From NCBI GenBank assembly GCA_963402885.1, contig OY727097.1:18042001-18106000 (forward strand): a stretch of 64,000 nt of DNA, written 5' to 3'. Source of the DNA: Antedon bifida (Eukaryota; Echinodermata; Crinoidea; Comatulida; Antedonidae). The notes beneath the pieces were generated by a model, which was not told where the DNA came from, ran no database searches, and saw only the letters and a list, made by a program, of their open reading frames with translations. Of the stretch, positions 1 to 12,069 are shown piece after piece; the first letter of the stretch is position 1; every line of letters begins with the position of its first letter. A program made the position numbers and the translations under genes.

Positions 1-1701
1 GGTTGTTAAAGATTATGGGAGCTGCTATATTTTCGAACAGATAGGTACCAAACATGACGTGATTTGGGTTAGCGATTTGTTTAAATTATGTCAACTTTCG
101 AGTAAAAAAAAATACAATTTCCTCAATATATTTCAATGGAAATTACTTAAATAATTGAAAAATACACACTTATATTTTTCCATGAACAAAAGTGTTTATA
201 GCATCATTTTTATTAAAACCTCAAAATTAGGCTGCTTTGTGAACTTCAAGACATAACTCGATAGTTGAGATTGCACCACTTTTGAGATGGACTGCTTCAT
301 ATAACCATGGACCTATGGTCTATGATATAACAATATACAATTGATAAAACTTTGTTTCAATTTCTGTCAGCATTTGTTTGATTATTGACAAATTTGCCCC
401 AATTTGATTAGATAATTTATACATTTGCAAGTTAAATGACCGAGCGGTTAAGGCAGGGTCGCCGGTCCAGTGTACACAGTTATAACCCGTGTGCACTTTA
501 TTAGGCCCACTTAGATTAGGCCCATTGATTGGCTGTGCTGTGGATGACATAACACTAGCCAATCACCAGGCACTACAATTTAAATATAATCACTTCGATA
601 ATTAAGGAGATTCATGAAGAAACAATGCTTATAGCCATATACTAAAAACACGTTTGTTGTACTGCACACCATTGCACACGGTAACGACATACATGGTCAA
701 ATGCATAATTTAATATTCTATAGATTAATGCAATTTTTGATTTCAGTATGTTGGAGGACAATATGATAATACAAATATAAAAATTGCATATTTTATTAAC
801 ATTACCAACTACTTAAAATTATGGTCATAAGAAAGTGAACTTTTCGTAGTCTGATTGTGATGAAATTAAAACAAATTGCTCAGCAATATCTTGTTAATCA
901 TCGACGCAGACATATCAATAGAAAAATCAGTTTGCGCATACGATTTCTACATGGCTACATTTTGTTCTAAAAAAAATGTAACAGTTGATTCGCAGCGTTC
1001 TATAGAGGGCTGCGGTTAGAGACACTGAGTTCAAAGAGCGTGTTTGTTTGATTGGCAGCAGTGCTTTAGTATAGGCGAGCGCGTTGGAAAATTGTTTGAT
1101 GCCAACGTCGATACGTATCCTTCTATACATTAATCCATGGTATGAGTAGTAGGAGGTTACCCCGGTGAACTGGTTCACAAAATAGCCCCTGTGTCAGGAG
1201 GATTACCACCTATCTGATAGGACAGTGATTAATTTACTACTGTATTGGTAATCCTTGGCCAAATGTGCTTAAAGACATAAAATATTTCAGTATATTAACA
1301 GGCAGGTAGAATTAATGTTCTATGCCTAATGTGTTTATTAATATATTACAAAATATTGCCTTAATAACTACATTATATTCCATAACATTTTCAATTTTAG
1401 GCTCAAGGTTAAAGTAAAATTTTGTACTAGAAGCAGCCATTACATATCATATACATATCGATAAATGCTTTTTTTCATATTAAATAAGATTATTTTAAAA
1501 ATCTGGGCACTCCAATATAAAAAAAATCAATGTTTTACAACTGATAATATTCTGTGAAGTTGGAGATACATTTTGGATATGTACATATATATTATCTATA
1601 TTATAAATATAACCGTTTTTTGTATCATTAGAAATAATGTAATCAAAAATAAGCTGTCAGTGCATGAATTTGATGTTATTTTATGGACTTTAATTACTTA
1701 C
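1..1701. other. Left-edge non-coding stretch, presumably MIPEP intron 10
   Basis: AT-rich sequence with no MIPEP-like exon on the minus strand. A tRNA A-box-like word (TGACCGAGCGGTTAAGGC) occurs at 437-454 without a clear B box, so at most a SINE remnant. An 83-codon minus-strand frame at 927-1178 has no family I recognise. The word AGAATTAATGTTCTATGCCT at about 1308 recurs, with small changes, near 7226 and 24090, marking a dispersed repeat. Confidence 0.6.
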
Positions 1702-1741
1702 TCCATGTGTTAGTAGCGCTGGTGCTCCAGAATGAGCTGGT
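1702..1741 (-). CDS. MIPEP: MIPEP exon 10 (last in window)
   Basis: A 40-nt exon between TTTCAG and GTAAGT encoding [13 protein letters not shown], the counterpart of RSSPTLLTPS just before the catalytic HEMGH of MIPEP. I found no HExxH coding sequence between 1 and 1700, so the next exon is outside the window. Confidence 0.85.
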
Positions 1742-4700
1742 CTGAAATAACAACAAATAAGTCAATGATTGATGATAACACAATTATGACCTTTAGTATA
1801 GACTAGAATATAATAAAATTATTTTTTAAATACTTACATACAAGTACAGACTAACACAACACGTGGCAGTTGATAAGAACCATCTTCCAAAACGCGTCCT
1901 CCACGTATCGTAAAATGACAATCATGAGGAGGTTTACTTGGACGATCATAGAAGTCACAATATATGTATCCTAATAAACCTTCAGTTTCATGCATAACTC
2001 CCTATAGGAAAGTAATAAAACCAATATTTCAATAATCAACCATTTCACAATAAAACCTCTACACAACATAAGCCACAGAACTGTGTGCCAGAATAAACAG
2101 GGAATACTATTACCATGCCAGTTTGGTTTCTGTCAAAATGGGTCAATACAATGACTTAATTTAATTGCCAATATTGTATCAAATGCAATTTTTAGAATTT
2201 AATTCATCACCATTTATAACAGAAAAATAAGGGCGCCCTCAATAATATACTATTTGATTAGATATATCTCGACCTTTCTCACTGAAAGTTGGTAAATACT
2301 GATTATAGATGCAAATAGTTATATACCAATAAGAACCATTAACGATGTAGAATTTTGCCAGCACATCTGTGAGAAAGCACCTATAGAATTATTCAGGTAT
2401 TCCATGCACTAGCATGGCATATGCCGATGTACTGTACAATGTGGGAAATTAGTTTTTTAAAAATGCCTATAAATTACAGCCTAAATGGTAAATTATGAAC
2501 TATCGGGATGTTTTTTATATTCAAAACAATCAAGAGAAATAGTGGGAGGCGGTACATTTGAAATATTGGAAAACTTGCACGATTTTCGAGGAGTTGGGAG
2601 GTCTGATTGAAACTCCCCTGATCAAAATCTGAAACCTGTGGGATACCAATGTTTTACTATATTAACCGATTCTTAATCTACAACCACAAAAAGGGTGGAG
2701 AAAAATAATAATATACAACATTGGTTAATCTTGTATGCCATTCAAATAAAATAACTATATAGTGCACTGTCGAGACATCTACTCCCCAAGGACATCTAAA
2801 TAGTGAATTGAATCAGACTGGTTTCAATATAGTAAAAAAAAAACTAACCAATTTTTTTACATCCGGAGCCCACGTTTCACCATAATGTGGTTCCACATTG
2901 GCTAGGCTAATACCATAGAGGCAATTGAATATCATGTTTAGTCCATCCATGCATGATCCAAGGGAAAAATACTGTGATAAATCTACACTGTCAACATCAT
3001 ACCTAGGTATATGTACAAAAAAATGTTTTAGATATTTAGATTAGATTTTATTATTTTTACAGTAAATGATCACGTTTGATAATAAATGAAACAAACATAA
3101 ATCATTCAAAAAGAAAACATCTTACTGTTATACTAGTCAGTAATTATTTTGCTTCAATTGAGTTTCTGAATATACAACACAAAGAAAACCTTGGATTTTT
3201 TCTGAATTTGGAAGTAAAGCCAGCATAATGAATTTGGGGGTATTTCTGGAAGTTGATTGGTCAGGAGAGAGAGAGGGGAAGAAAGACGATGTAGAAGGCA
3301 GCAGAAAGCAGGGAGTAGGTTAGCAGGAGCAGTAGAGAGCAGACGTGTGTAGCCAGACGAGAAATAATATTAGAGATAGAGATAAGAATAGAGCAAGAGA
3401 AATCATTTGTATTGAATAAAGGAATTGGGAAATTTAAGAGACGTAAGTAGTATTGTTTTTTTTGGGTCGTTTCCTTAGAGGAAACTGTAAAACAGTGAAG
3501 CGTGGTAGGAGATAAGCCGGGAGTCACATTATTTATGCACTGGTGGTTACATAGTTAGCCGGTGGTTATACTTTGACTGAGCATTACTTATTCACTGGTG
3601 ATTACACAGTTAGCCGGTGGTTGCACCTTGACTGATGAGTACTTGATTCACTGGTGGTTACATAGTTAGCCGGTGGTTGCACCTTGACTGATGAGTAGCC
3701 GGTGGTTGCACCTTAACTGAGGAGTACTTGTGGTGGTTACAGAGTTAGCCAGTAGTTGCACCTTGACTGATGAGCACTGGATTCACTGGTGGTTACAGAG
3801 TTAGCCGGTGGTTGCACCCTGACTGATGTGCACTGGATTCACTGGTGGTTACAGAGTTAGCCGGTGGTTGCACCTTGACTGATGAGTACTTGTTTCACTG
3901 GAGGTTACAGAGTTAGCCGGTGGTTGCACCTTAACTGAGGAGTACTTGATTCACTGGAGGTTACAGAGTTAGCCAGTGGTTGCACCTTGACTGAGGAGTA
4001 CTTGATTCACTGGTGGTTACAGAGTTAGCCGGTGGTTGCACCTTGACTGATGAGTACTTGATTCACTGGAGGTGACAGAATTAGCCGGTGGTTGCACCTT
4101 AACTGAGGAGTACTTGATTCACTGGTGGTTTACAGAGTTAGCCGGTGGTTATGCTTCAACTCAGGATTACTTATTCACTAATGGTTACGTAGTTAGCCAG
4201 TGGTTGCACCTTGACAGAGTTCTCCGACAGTTTTACTTGCTGTTTCATTTATTTACATTGTCGAGAGGTTTAGCCTTAGACTTAGACGAACCATGACAGA
4301 CAAAGATGACAAATTTATTACAATATAATATATAAAAATCTGACTCACATTTGTTTTTTTGTTGTACTCATATAATACGAGCAATCCCATGGTTTAAGTT
4401 CCTGTAATAATACAAATACTGCATTATAGGTCACATACATTAACAAGAAATAAAATTTAAATAGTTTTCTTTTGAAGCAAAAAAGTATATCTGCATGTCT
4501 TCAATATCCAAAATATCTGTATTGAAAATTGATCTACATGTCAACAATTAATTTTGTATTGGGATGTAAAATTGTTTATATAAACGGTCGATAAAAATTG
4601 TATTTGTATTTTATACGTACATTGCTATTAGTACTATATTTGTTGTTAACTTTCTTGACACTATTTAGTGGCTGAATTTCCTCCTTAGCCATAGGTTGTA

Positions 4701-7700
4701 GACGAACAGCCAAGTGCTTAAGAAATTCCATGACATTCTTAGGACTCTGAGCCATCGTACCACGTAGAGCTCGATGTGCGAATGTTGGAAATCCCACAAG
4801 ATTTGCTAATCTATGTCTTGATTCAAGAAGTTTGTCCAAACAGGAAATTTGGGTTTGGTTTGGATACAAATATACCTTATATGCAGTCTCTCTAACCTAC
4901 AAATAACAAATACAATAATAACAAATTCATCAGCTAATCAAAAACAGTCACCTACTTTGTAATTAGAAAAGAATCCTGGTCAAAATTTTAAATAATTGAC
5001 AAATTTATGTGGTCATCCCTCAAATGAGAAATACAGTATAATAGAGTGTGGTTTGCCATATCAATTTAATATAAAACTAACTCCAAATAACAAGATGCAA
5101 GACATGATTCAACGTTTCGATCTTTATTTGATCATCATCAGGAAGAAACAATAATTCCAAAGGCAGACAATAACTACAGTCTATTCATAAGTATGTAAAT
5201 GAGATATAAACAATTAGCCATGCAGGGTGTTAGAAAGAACATTTGTTAGGAGTACTGTCCTTATGTTAGTGAAGTAAGACATTCTCTAGTAATCCATTTA
5301 TAGCACATTTATTTTGACAATGTCATACAAATAAAATATTGATTTTAAGGATAAAAATCAGATTATCATTATCATAATATCCCCCTTAGGGTTAATTATT
5401 ATATTGAAATTGAAAGTGTATGTAACTAATAAATGCATTAAAAGTAGACGAATTCCAATACATTTTTAGCCCTCTATTATAGTTTCTCTTTTGCTGCTCC
5501 GTAGAAACACAAAAATATTCTTTCACTTCAACATTCAGTATGCGAACAGGGTGCAAGAAACATGTCATGTAAAAGCATTAAAGGATTTATTTGTTACTTT
5601 TTTATGCGATTGAACTTCATAAATGTATTTATAGACCTAATTCAGAGGTGTGCTATTCATGATTAAAAGTTAGTTAACAAATTTGGAGCTGAAATACAAG
5701 AACTAGCGCAAAAATTGATGTGTTTATAAAAGGAATCTGGAATCAATATTGTAGAAGAAACACTTACAAGTTCACTGTGATGATCTGAATGTAATGAACT
5801 AATCATAACATTATTACCATCAACTGTGAAACCGTTGCGGATATGTTCTGGAAGCTGATTTTTGTGTAAAGCTGTTGGCATCTGGGTCCCTTGCATGAAT
5901 TGACTACCAAGAAGTAGAATATCTTCATTCAGTTTTACAGCCTCTAATCTCTATTTATGATAAATTCATTTTATAAAAAAATTGTTATAACAAGATTTGT
6001 GATATACAGTAGGTAATAAACAAAATTTCACTGGCAAGAAATTGTTGGCAGTATGCATTGATTACCAATTATCAAAAAAACTATAGTACACAAATACAGC
6101 TTACGTCACAGTATTTGGACTCTAGATATATTATTATTATTATTATTTATTGCCAAAAACCAGTCACAAACAAACAAAAACACAGAAACTAAGGGAGTAG
6201 GCAGGAACCTAAAAGTGAACCTAATCACTATAACAAGAGTTCAGGTTCCGTACTCCCAAAGTAACAACAATGATATAAAATAAACTATATAAAATATTTA
6301 AATAACAAATAGACGAATCAACAGTGTCAATATAAAATATATCCAGGTAGCAGTATTTGTTTGTAGTGTGCAGTAGGTATGCAAGATTACATAAATTTGT
6401 TATGAATATCATACAGCATCAATGAGTATACAGTGCAAATAAGGGGATGTATGATATACACAAAAACATTACCATGGATTGAAATAGACATACTGTAGAT
6501 TATACAAGATGATGCTTTAAATCAAAAAACCTTCAATTTAAATTTAGTTCATTAGTTAGTTTCAATAATGATTCACCTTTGTTTCATCTAAGTGTATTCC
6601 ACTTTGCTCAAAATCAAACAAGAACAACTGAGCAACTTTTTTTGATTCTTCATCCATTGAGTCCATGGCGTCTTTGCAATCTAACAACCTTTTAATTGAC
6701 TGGTGTAATTCAACATTTGTATTTAACCTTGATAAGATTATAAATAAACTTGTTTTATTTCTCATTGCACCATTTCATGCCGAATAACAGTATTTGAAAA
6801 TATATATATTTTTAAATAATAGTTATATTTGCTATTTAAGCTTGTGCTTAAACAGCTTTTGAAAATTGTCCTGTTGCCAAGAAATTGGGGGTAATTTTAC
6901 ACAGACAATAACAGATTATTTTTTTCACAGCAGAAACAAGCTCATTTTCAAACTATTTGAAACTTGCAAAGATTTACATACTGTACAAATAAGGCTCAGC
7001 AGATTAAGGTAATATGTATGCAATGTAATACACATGTTTCAAAGGGTAACCGTTTCAAAGACATGCTTACTACAGTTGAATTTGTCTAAAATCTTTTGTC
7101 ATCAAATATTATACACATTATAGTAGATGATTTAAGTCCAGCAGCCAAATGCCTATTTTTTCCATAACTTTGCAATGTTTTCTATAGCTTTTTTTTTTTA
7201 TGGATTTTGATTCTCGATACCATCAGAATTAATGTTCTATGCCTGATGTGTTTATATACACTGTATATATTCAATCTAATTGATTATACTATTTGAAAAA
7301 TTACAAGTGTATTAATGCTTTGAAATCCTGTACATAAGAGCCGAGCGGGGTGGATTTTAATTCAAAGAGGTGGGGGTGCTGGTCTGTGTACAGGCAACTT
7401 TTTCCTGTATGGGCTAGCCTATTGGGACTAAATGTTTGACCCATTTCCATTACAGTGCTGGTGGTCCATAGAGAACAGAAAAGATCCCATATTAGTCTAA
7501 GAGATGAGTCCATTTAGTGCACAATTTTTACCATTGGTCTTAATATGATTTTTGTGTGAGACATACGTTGTTACATCTGAAAACCTAATTCTTAAGCGAT
7601 TCTGGTGATGCACTTTTGGGTCAGAGGTCAATGACCTATATTTTCACAAAATTTTACCAATATCTTTATTTTATGGCACAGTATTTGATGAAATACATCA

Positions 7701-10700
7701 ATTCTCTTGAAATTAGGCTCAATTCAAAGCAGATGAATAATACTACACATTGATTATCATGAAAAGTCATTTGAGTCATTATTTTACAAAATTTATGGAA
7801 AATAATCTCATTTTTTCAATTTTTTTTGAAAAATCTCATTTTTCTTATTTCAATGAATAACAAATATTTTTGTAACATATGCTTGATTTTTTTTTTCAAA
7901 CAACTTTTAAAAACTGCCCTAACTATATGGGAGTGGATATCAAAAAGAAATTTTAAATTTGCATTACAGTTATAGCTTGTATATGTAAAATACACCCATT
8001 GTCAGCTGTAATAATTACAAATATTGCATCACTGAAAATTAGATACCGGTGCATGTTCATTTTATCTATATAAGTGAGAGAGTTTGTACGTCTGTCCGTT
8101 TGTTTGTTCGTTCGTTATACAAATTTTTGTTACTGCACATAATCTTACATATGGGGTATCAAAATGACCGCAATTGTACTGGGAACATCATCCGCCATCT
8201 AGTATCCAAGTTAGGGGCCAAAATGTGGTGAAAATGGCCCACTTTTCCCCACTTTCGATGTTTGTTCAATATACAAATTTCTGTTTCTGCATGTAACCAT
8301 ACATATGGTGTATCAAAATGATCGCAATTGTACCGGGAAGGTTTTAAACTACATTTTAAAAAGTCCGCGGATTTGGTGGGAGAGGAGGATTGGGAGATAA
8401 GGTGAGAGTTGGGGTTCAGGGGATAGTGGGATTTTGCTTAGGCTAGGGGTAGTAGGCTATCAAATTGACCAGAATTGTGGTAGGAAATTGTTAAAGTATT
8501 TTAATTATCACTGGCAAAGGGCTGGGAGTTTGGGGTGGGGATGTAGGGCCATTCACCATGACTGAAACTGTACTGGGAATGTTTTAAACTACATTTGAAA
8601 ACTGCCACTGAACACATCACCCAGTATCTGGGGTGTGTTGGGAGGGAGGAGGGGGAGCGGAAATACTGGCGTAATGAAGTATGTGATTGAAATTTGTACT
8701 AGGAAAAGTTACTATATTTGAACTGTCCAGGGGAGGAGTTAAGGTTTGTTGATTGTGTCTGGGATGGTGAGAGGAGAAAGAAGGCTGGGGGACCACAGTA
8801 TCTAAATTAGATATTTTAATTATCAGCCAATATGACACCTATTCATTTACACAGTTTACAACGTACTTAAACCATTATTAGGCCTATCATAACTATGTAT
8901 ACTCCTCTCATTTTGAAGCTGAAGTTGAATTTGTCCTGGGAAGAATTTGTTTTTTAAAAAAAGAGTGTGGGGTGTTATTGAAGAGGGGTGGGAGATTGGG
9001 TGTGGTAGTTGGGGTTCAGAAGATAGTGGGGATGAAAACTGCCACTGAGGGATTATGGGTTGGGAGTGATGGCTAACATAATTTTTACTGGAACATTCTT
9101 CAACACATCACCCAGTATATGGGGTGTGTTTGAAGGGGGAGGAGGAGGAGCAGCGAAAATACTGGCGTAATGAAGTAGCCTATATGTTTGGAATTGTAAT
9201 AGGAAAAGTTACTACATTTGAACTGTCCAGGGAAGGAGCTAAGTTTTGTTAATTGTGGCTTGGATGGTGAGAAGAGAAAGAAGGCTGGGGGCCCGCAGTA
9301 TCAAAATTAGATATTTTAATTATCAGCCAATATGACACCTATTCATTTACACAGTTTACAACGTACTTAAACCATAGGCCTATCGTAGCTATGTATACCA
9401 CTCTCATTTTGAAGCTGAAGTTGTCCTGGGAAGAATTTTTTTTAAAAAAAAGTGTGGTGTTTTATTGAAGAGGGGTGGGGGTTGATGAGTATAGGGAGAT
9501 ACTGGAGTCGGGTGTTATGTACTGAGAAGGCTTTAAACTAATTTTGAAACCCGCCCTGGGGCGGGTATAATTGCTAGTATTACAATAAATAATCTAATTA
9601 GTTATGGCGGAAAATCGGTCAAAGGTCAAAATTTCTAAAAGTGGGGTTCTGGTCAATTTTACCAAAAAAAATTCTGTTACAGCTAATATTTACATTGTGA
9701 ACACCAAAATTAACTCAATATGTCCAGTAAATCCAGAGATATAGCATGTTTGTATGAAAATAGCGGCCATTTTGTTTACACAAATTGCTTAATGCTGACA
9801 GCCATCCAGTAACAATATTCTGATGATATCGAGATTCAAAATCCATAAAAAAAAAACTATAGAAAACATTGCAAGGTTAAACTCCTACTCAAGCAAATGT
9901 CATAATACAACTGAGTAAGTTCTCAAATTTGGCAGTTGACGTGCCAGTCGACACACACTACGTCATAGAGTATCAGTCGACATGGTGGACATGCAAATCA
10001 AAAATTCCCTAATATTTGTCTACCTTTCTACCAGTGCACTTATTGACATACAGGTATCTTCAGCTGCTTGAGCAAACTTAGTATTAGGATGAGCCAGTCG
10101 AATAAAATCTGCCTAAGAAATCCAAATATAAAATAAATTTTTTGTTTAAAAATGAATAATATACACTTTTAATCTATTATATGACTTGCACTGAGGAAGG
10201 GCTAGTGTTATCGAAAGCTCTGTAAATTCTGGCCGTTTACAGTACTTCAACATTTGGATTTTGCTCTTTGCTTATATTATTTGTTTCCATTAATATCCAG
10301 CAACTGCATTGTCATTTTTTAAGTTCGCCTTTTGATTTATATTTAATATATAATGTATGTTTCTGTTTAGGCTTGCTGTATGCTTATTACATGCTCTTGG
10401 AATGTTTACCGAATATTATTATTAATGCATGAATGAAGTTTATAGTTTTGTGATAGAACATTTAGATATTTCTGTTAGTTAAATTATCTCAATATTTACT
10501 TTTTAAATAATTTTGATATTGAAAATGTGTGTAGTTGGTCGCTTTCTTGTAGATGCTTTAATTGTAGAACGTAATATTATTTATTTATTTATCTCTTTAT
10601 TTCTGTGCTCTGTATGTTCTGGGTTGACCAACTAGCATAGGTATTTAGTACCTGTTTGGTCTTTCCTTGCCCCCTTTTATAATTGTTTTGTCTTCTTTGT

Positions 10701-11594
10701 ATTGTATATGGCAGAAATTGAATAAATAATGTAAATAATAACAAGAAGATTATACTAAATATTATATGCCAATATAATGTGTAAGTTTTTTAGGAGTGAG
10801 CGTGATATAGAGTTGTTAGATAAGATGGTGACCAGCTTTAATTAACAATTGTACATGAAAAATAACAAGGTTGTAGTTGAATTTCTAAAGTTTCAATTGA
10901 ACTTGGGGTAAATACTACCCTGTTTTGGTACAGTGTATGTATACATTGGTACTTTCAACTTACCAGATCAGCTACACAGCACAGGGTATCAGATAACTTG
11001 TCAAATATAGACACAATGTGGGGAGTTGTGGGAGCATTTATAGCTTCTAGTACAAGTTCCTCAGCCTCCATAATGCATTTTTGCTGTGCGTTTTGGAATC
11101 CTGATGGTGAAGAAAGTTCTGGCATTTCAAATAAGCCCTTAAATTAATGAAAAAAGTGTAATGAATGTTAAACCGGTAATATTGAAAGTACTGTAGTTTT
11201 CTATTCCAGCCTGCAATCAAGGAATTTTATTTGTATGGGGGAGGGGGAGGGGAATATGTACATTTTGCGTGGGTAGCCAGGAACAACAATAGGCTGAAGT
11301 AAGGGTGGAAAAAATGTGTACGCACCAAACACACTCACCCCTAGATATGGGCCTGCTATTAAATGGATTTCTTTCTCTATAAACAGTGAACAAAATATGA
11401 AGTTTGTTTCATACCACTTTTGACTTTCCCAAGTTAATTTTCCATTTTGTTTTCAAATTAAAAGCTGATGCAAGAGGTGACCACGTAACCACACTTCTAC
11501 TTTTTCTAGTACATCTTCCTACTAAATATGTGTGCCAAATATGTTTTTCAAAGCATCTTAGACTGGGAAAAAATAGTCTATTTGATGACATCAT
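1702..11594 (-). CDS. MIPEP: Mitochondrial intermediate peptidase, exons 1-10 (3' part outside window)
   Basis: Family knowledge: MIPEP is an M3-family zinc metallopeptidase of the mitochondrial matrix that removes an octapeptide from imported precursors after the main processing peptidase has cut. Seen here: ten minus-strand exons with GT-AG borders and compatible phases give about 488 residues that align along the N-terminal two thirds of animal MIPEP (human about 713). Landmarks in order are [118 protein letters not shown] and APALLTHG. The next expected segment, with the catalytic HExxH, is not in the window and must lie beyond base 1. Coding order runs from 11594 downward. The start is ATGATG with an in-frame TAG seven codons upstream. 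No frame disruption is seen, so the gene looks functional. Confidence 0.96.
1838..2001 (-). CDS. MIPEP: MIPEP exon 9
   Basis: 164 nt beginning [20 protein letters not shown] and continuing [14 protein letters not shown] ... [12 protein letters not shown]. Near-identical to [15 protein letters not shown] ... [12 protein letters not shown] in vertebrate MIPEP. The donor is GTAAGT, phase 2. Confidence 0.96.
2849..3002 (-). CDS. MIPEP: MIPEP exon 8
   Basis: 154 nt, encoding [20 protein letters not shown], then [13 protein letters not shown] and [20 protein letters not shown] ... LLGISL is a hallmark of the peptidase domain entrance in MIPEP. The frame is interrupted by no stop between CTAG acceptor and GTTAGT donor. 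Confidence 0.95.
3535..4225. repeat. Minisatellite, about 57-bp unit, in MIPEP intron 7
   Basis: About a dozen tandem units built on CACTGGTGGTTACAGAGTT, AGCCGGTGGTTGCACCTTGA and CTGATGAGTACTTGATT. Some units are shortened to about 35 bp. The plus-strand open frame across it comes from the repeat and is not a gene. Confidence 0.93.
4349..4401 (-). CDS. MIPEP: MIPEP exon 7 (short)
   Basis: Only 53 nt, too short for a usual open-frame scan. It encodes [17 protein letters not shown] and ends mid-codon (AT), completed to ATG by exon 8. PWDxxYY is the conserved MIPEP motif. Borders are TTACAG before it and GTGAGT after it. Confidence 0.92.
4621..4896 (-). CDS. MIPEP: MIPEP exon 6
   Basis: Ninety-two codons, phase 0 at both ends, donor GTACGT. 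It starts [13 protein letters not shown] and includes [20 protein letters not shown], both close to vertebrate MIPEP ([33 protein letters not shown]). This is the largest exon seen. Confidence 0.96.
5085..5160 (-). repeat. Possible Penelope-like retroelement remnant
   Basis: On the minus strand the words CCTGATGATGATC and GATCGAAACGTTG follow each other, a spacing often seen near Penelope-like element ends. Related words are at 10190-10240 (GAGGAAGGGC ... ATCGAAAGCTC) and about 18715-18745. No coding part is present. Confidence 0.25.
5768..5950 (-). CDS. MIPEP: MIPEP exon 5
   Basis: Sixty-one codons, phase 0 at both ends, donor GTAAGTG. It encodes [19 protein letters not shown] and then [19 protein letters not shown], equivalent to the KRAVDLNVKIL ... 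LPEHIRRNFT region of vertebrate MIPEP. Confidence 0.95.
6121..6260 (-). repeat. Likely LINE 3' tail in a MIPEP intron
   Basis: Read on the minus strand, unique-looking sequence ends in an (AATAAT)n tail of the kind left by CR1/L2-type retrotransposons. It contains a short inverted pair (GGGAGTA ... TACTCCC). No reverse transcriptase coding part is seen. Confidence 0.3.
6577..6727 (-). CDS. MIPEP: MIPEP exon 4
   Basis: 151 nt. The first base completes the codon split from exon 3; the rest reads [16 protein letters not shown] ... [29 protein letters not shown] and ELFMFDFEISGIHLD are strongly conserved MIPEP landmarks. The donor is GTGAAT. The open frame continues past the acceptor upstream, but that part has no MIPEP similarity and is intron. 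Confidence 0.94.
7165..9885. mobile_element. Element bounded by ~57-bp inverted repeats, with a Helitron inside
   Basis: The block at 7168-7225 (TTGCAATGTTTTCTATAG ... T-tract ... ATGGATTTTGATTCTCGAT ... CATCAG) recurs inverted at about 9823-9880 with few changes. The 2.7 kb between them, in MIPEP intron 3, holds no recognisable transposase. It could be a non-autonomous DNA transposon, or two oppositely oriented copies of one repeat. Confidence 0.5.
8065..9577 (+). mobile_element. Non-autonomous Helitron with canonical ends
   Basis: It begins TCTATATAAGTGAGAGAG directly after an A and ends CTAG directly before a T, the A^T insertion site and 5'-TC / CTRR-3' ends that define Helitrons. A perfect 8-bp stem, ACCCGCCC-TG-GGGCGGGT (9549-9566), lies 7 nt before CTAG. 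There is no target duplication, no terminal inverted repeat and no Rep/helicase coding. Internally a block around 8560-8880 is repeated around 9050-9400. Confidence 0.85.
10024..10112 (-). CDS. MIPEP: MIPEP exon 3
   Basis: 89 nt, phase 0 at the start and 2 at the end. It encodes [13 protein letters not shown] and then [14 protein letters not shown], matching the ADFVKIAHPEPAF ... ACRSIGTMVEKLN stretch of vertebrate MIPEP. The split Arg codon is completed by the first base of exon 4. Confidence 0.93.
10964..11137 (-). CDS. MIPEP: MIPEP exon 2
   Basis: Fifty-eight codons, phase 0 at both ends, GTAAGT donor. It begins [14 protein letters not shown] and ends DTLCCVADL, matching the GLFGVPELSAPEGF ... 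DSLCRVADL block that follows the presequence in vertebrate MIPEP. This is the start of the helical N-terminal domain. Confidence 0.95.
11415..11594 (-). CDS. MIPEP: MIPEP exon 1: start codon and mitochondrial presequence
   Basis: Sixty codons, ending at a GTATGA donor in phase 0. The first 40 or so residues are rich in Arg, Lys, Ser and hydrophobics with few acidic residues, as expected for a matrix-targeting presequence. The stretch [12 protein letters not shown] matches the conserved SWSPVGAAFNVK region of vertebrate MIPEP and fixes the identity. A TAG lies in frame upstream of the double ATG, so translation starts here. The open frame on the opposite strand is only its shadow. Confidence 0.9.
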
Positions 11595-11637
11595 AATTGG
11601 ATCAAGTTTCTTCTATTACCTGGAATAAAAGTAAAAG

Positions 11638-12069
11638 ATTCTAAAAATCACAAACAAACATGAGTTATCTATGTAGCTAGCAATAAATGTTGTAATTTGT
11701 AATTTTCACTTTCATTTCTCTTCAAAACTGAATTTACTTCTTGAGTTTGAGGGGTCAAGGTGTCTTTATTACAATTGGTTTCTACAGGATGTATACAGTA
11801 CTGTACAACACCTTCGGGACCGCATACTAATCTACGCCTGGTAATCACTTGGTAGGGATGTTATTAACATGCTTTAATTAGGTGGTAAATTTAACTTAAA
11901 TATATATTTTTATTTCCAGAAGTTAAAAATGGGTAAAATATTTTTACTTTTTATTCTAAAACATGTCAATCGTCAGCTTCACAAAACATCACTTATCACA
12001 GAGGGTGGTCTTCACTTTCGGAATAAACCTAATCAGAATTTTGACTTAAATTAACTTTAAATATTAAAA
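11638..12069. other. Non-coding stretch upstream of MIPEP
   Basis: Presumed promoter and 5' UTR side of MIPEP. AT-rich; I see no CpG-rich block or other element that I can name. Confidence 0.4.

Noticed and set aside
927-1178. 83-codon minus-strand frame in the presumed MIPEP intron 10
   Set aside because: Does not match the expected MIPEP continuation (HExxH region) and I recognise no family; may be a chance frame.
4072-4296. Plus-strand 74-codon frame
   Set aside because: Mostly minisatellite in a MIPEP intron.
11404-11628. Plus-strand 74-codon frame
   Set aside because: Antisense shadow of MIPEP exon 1.
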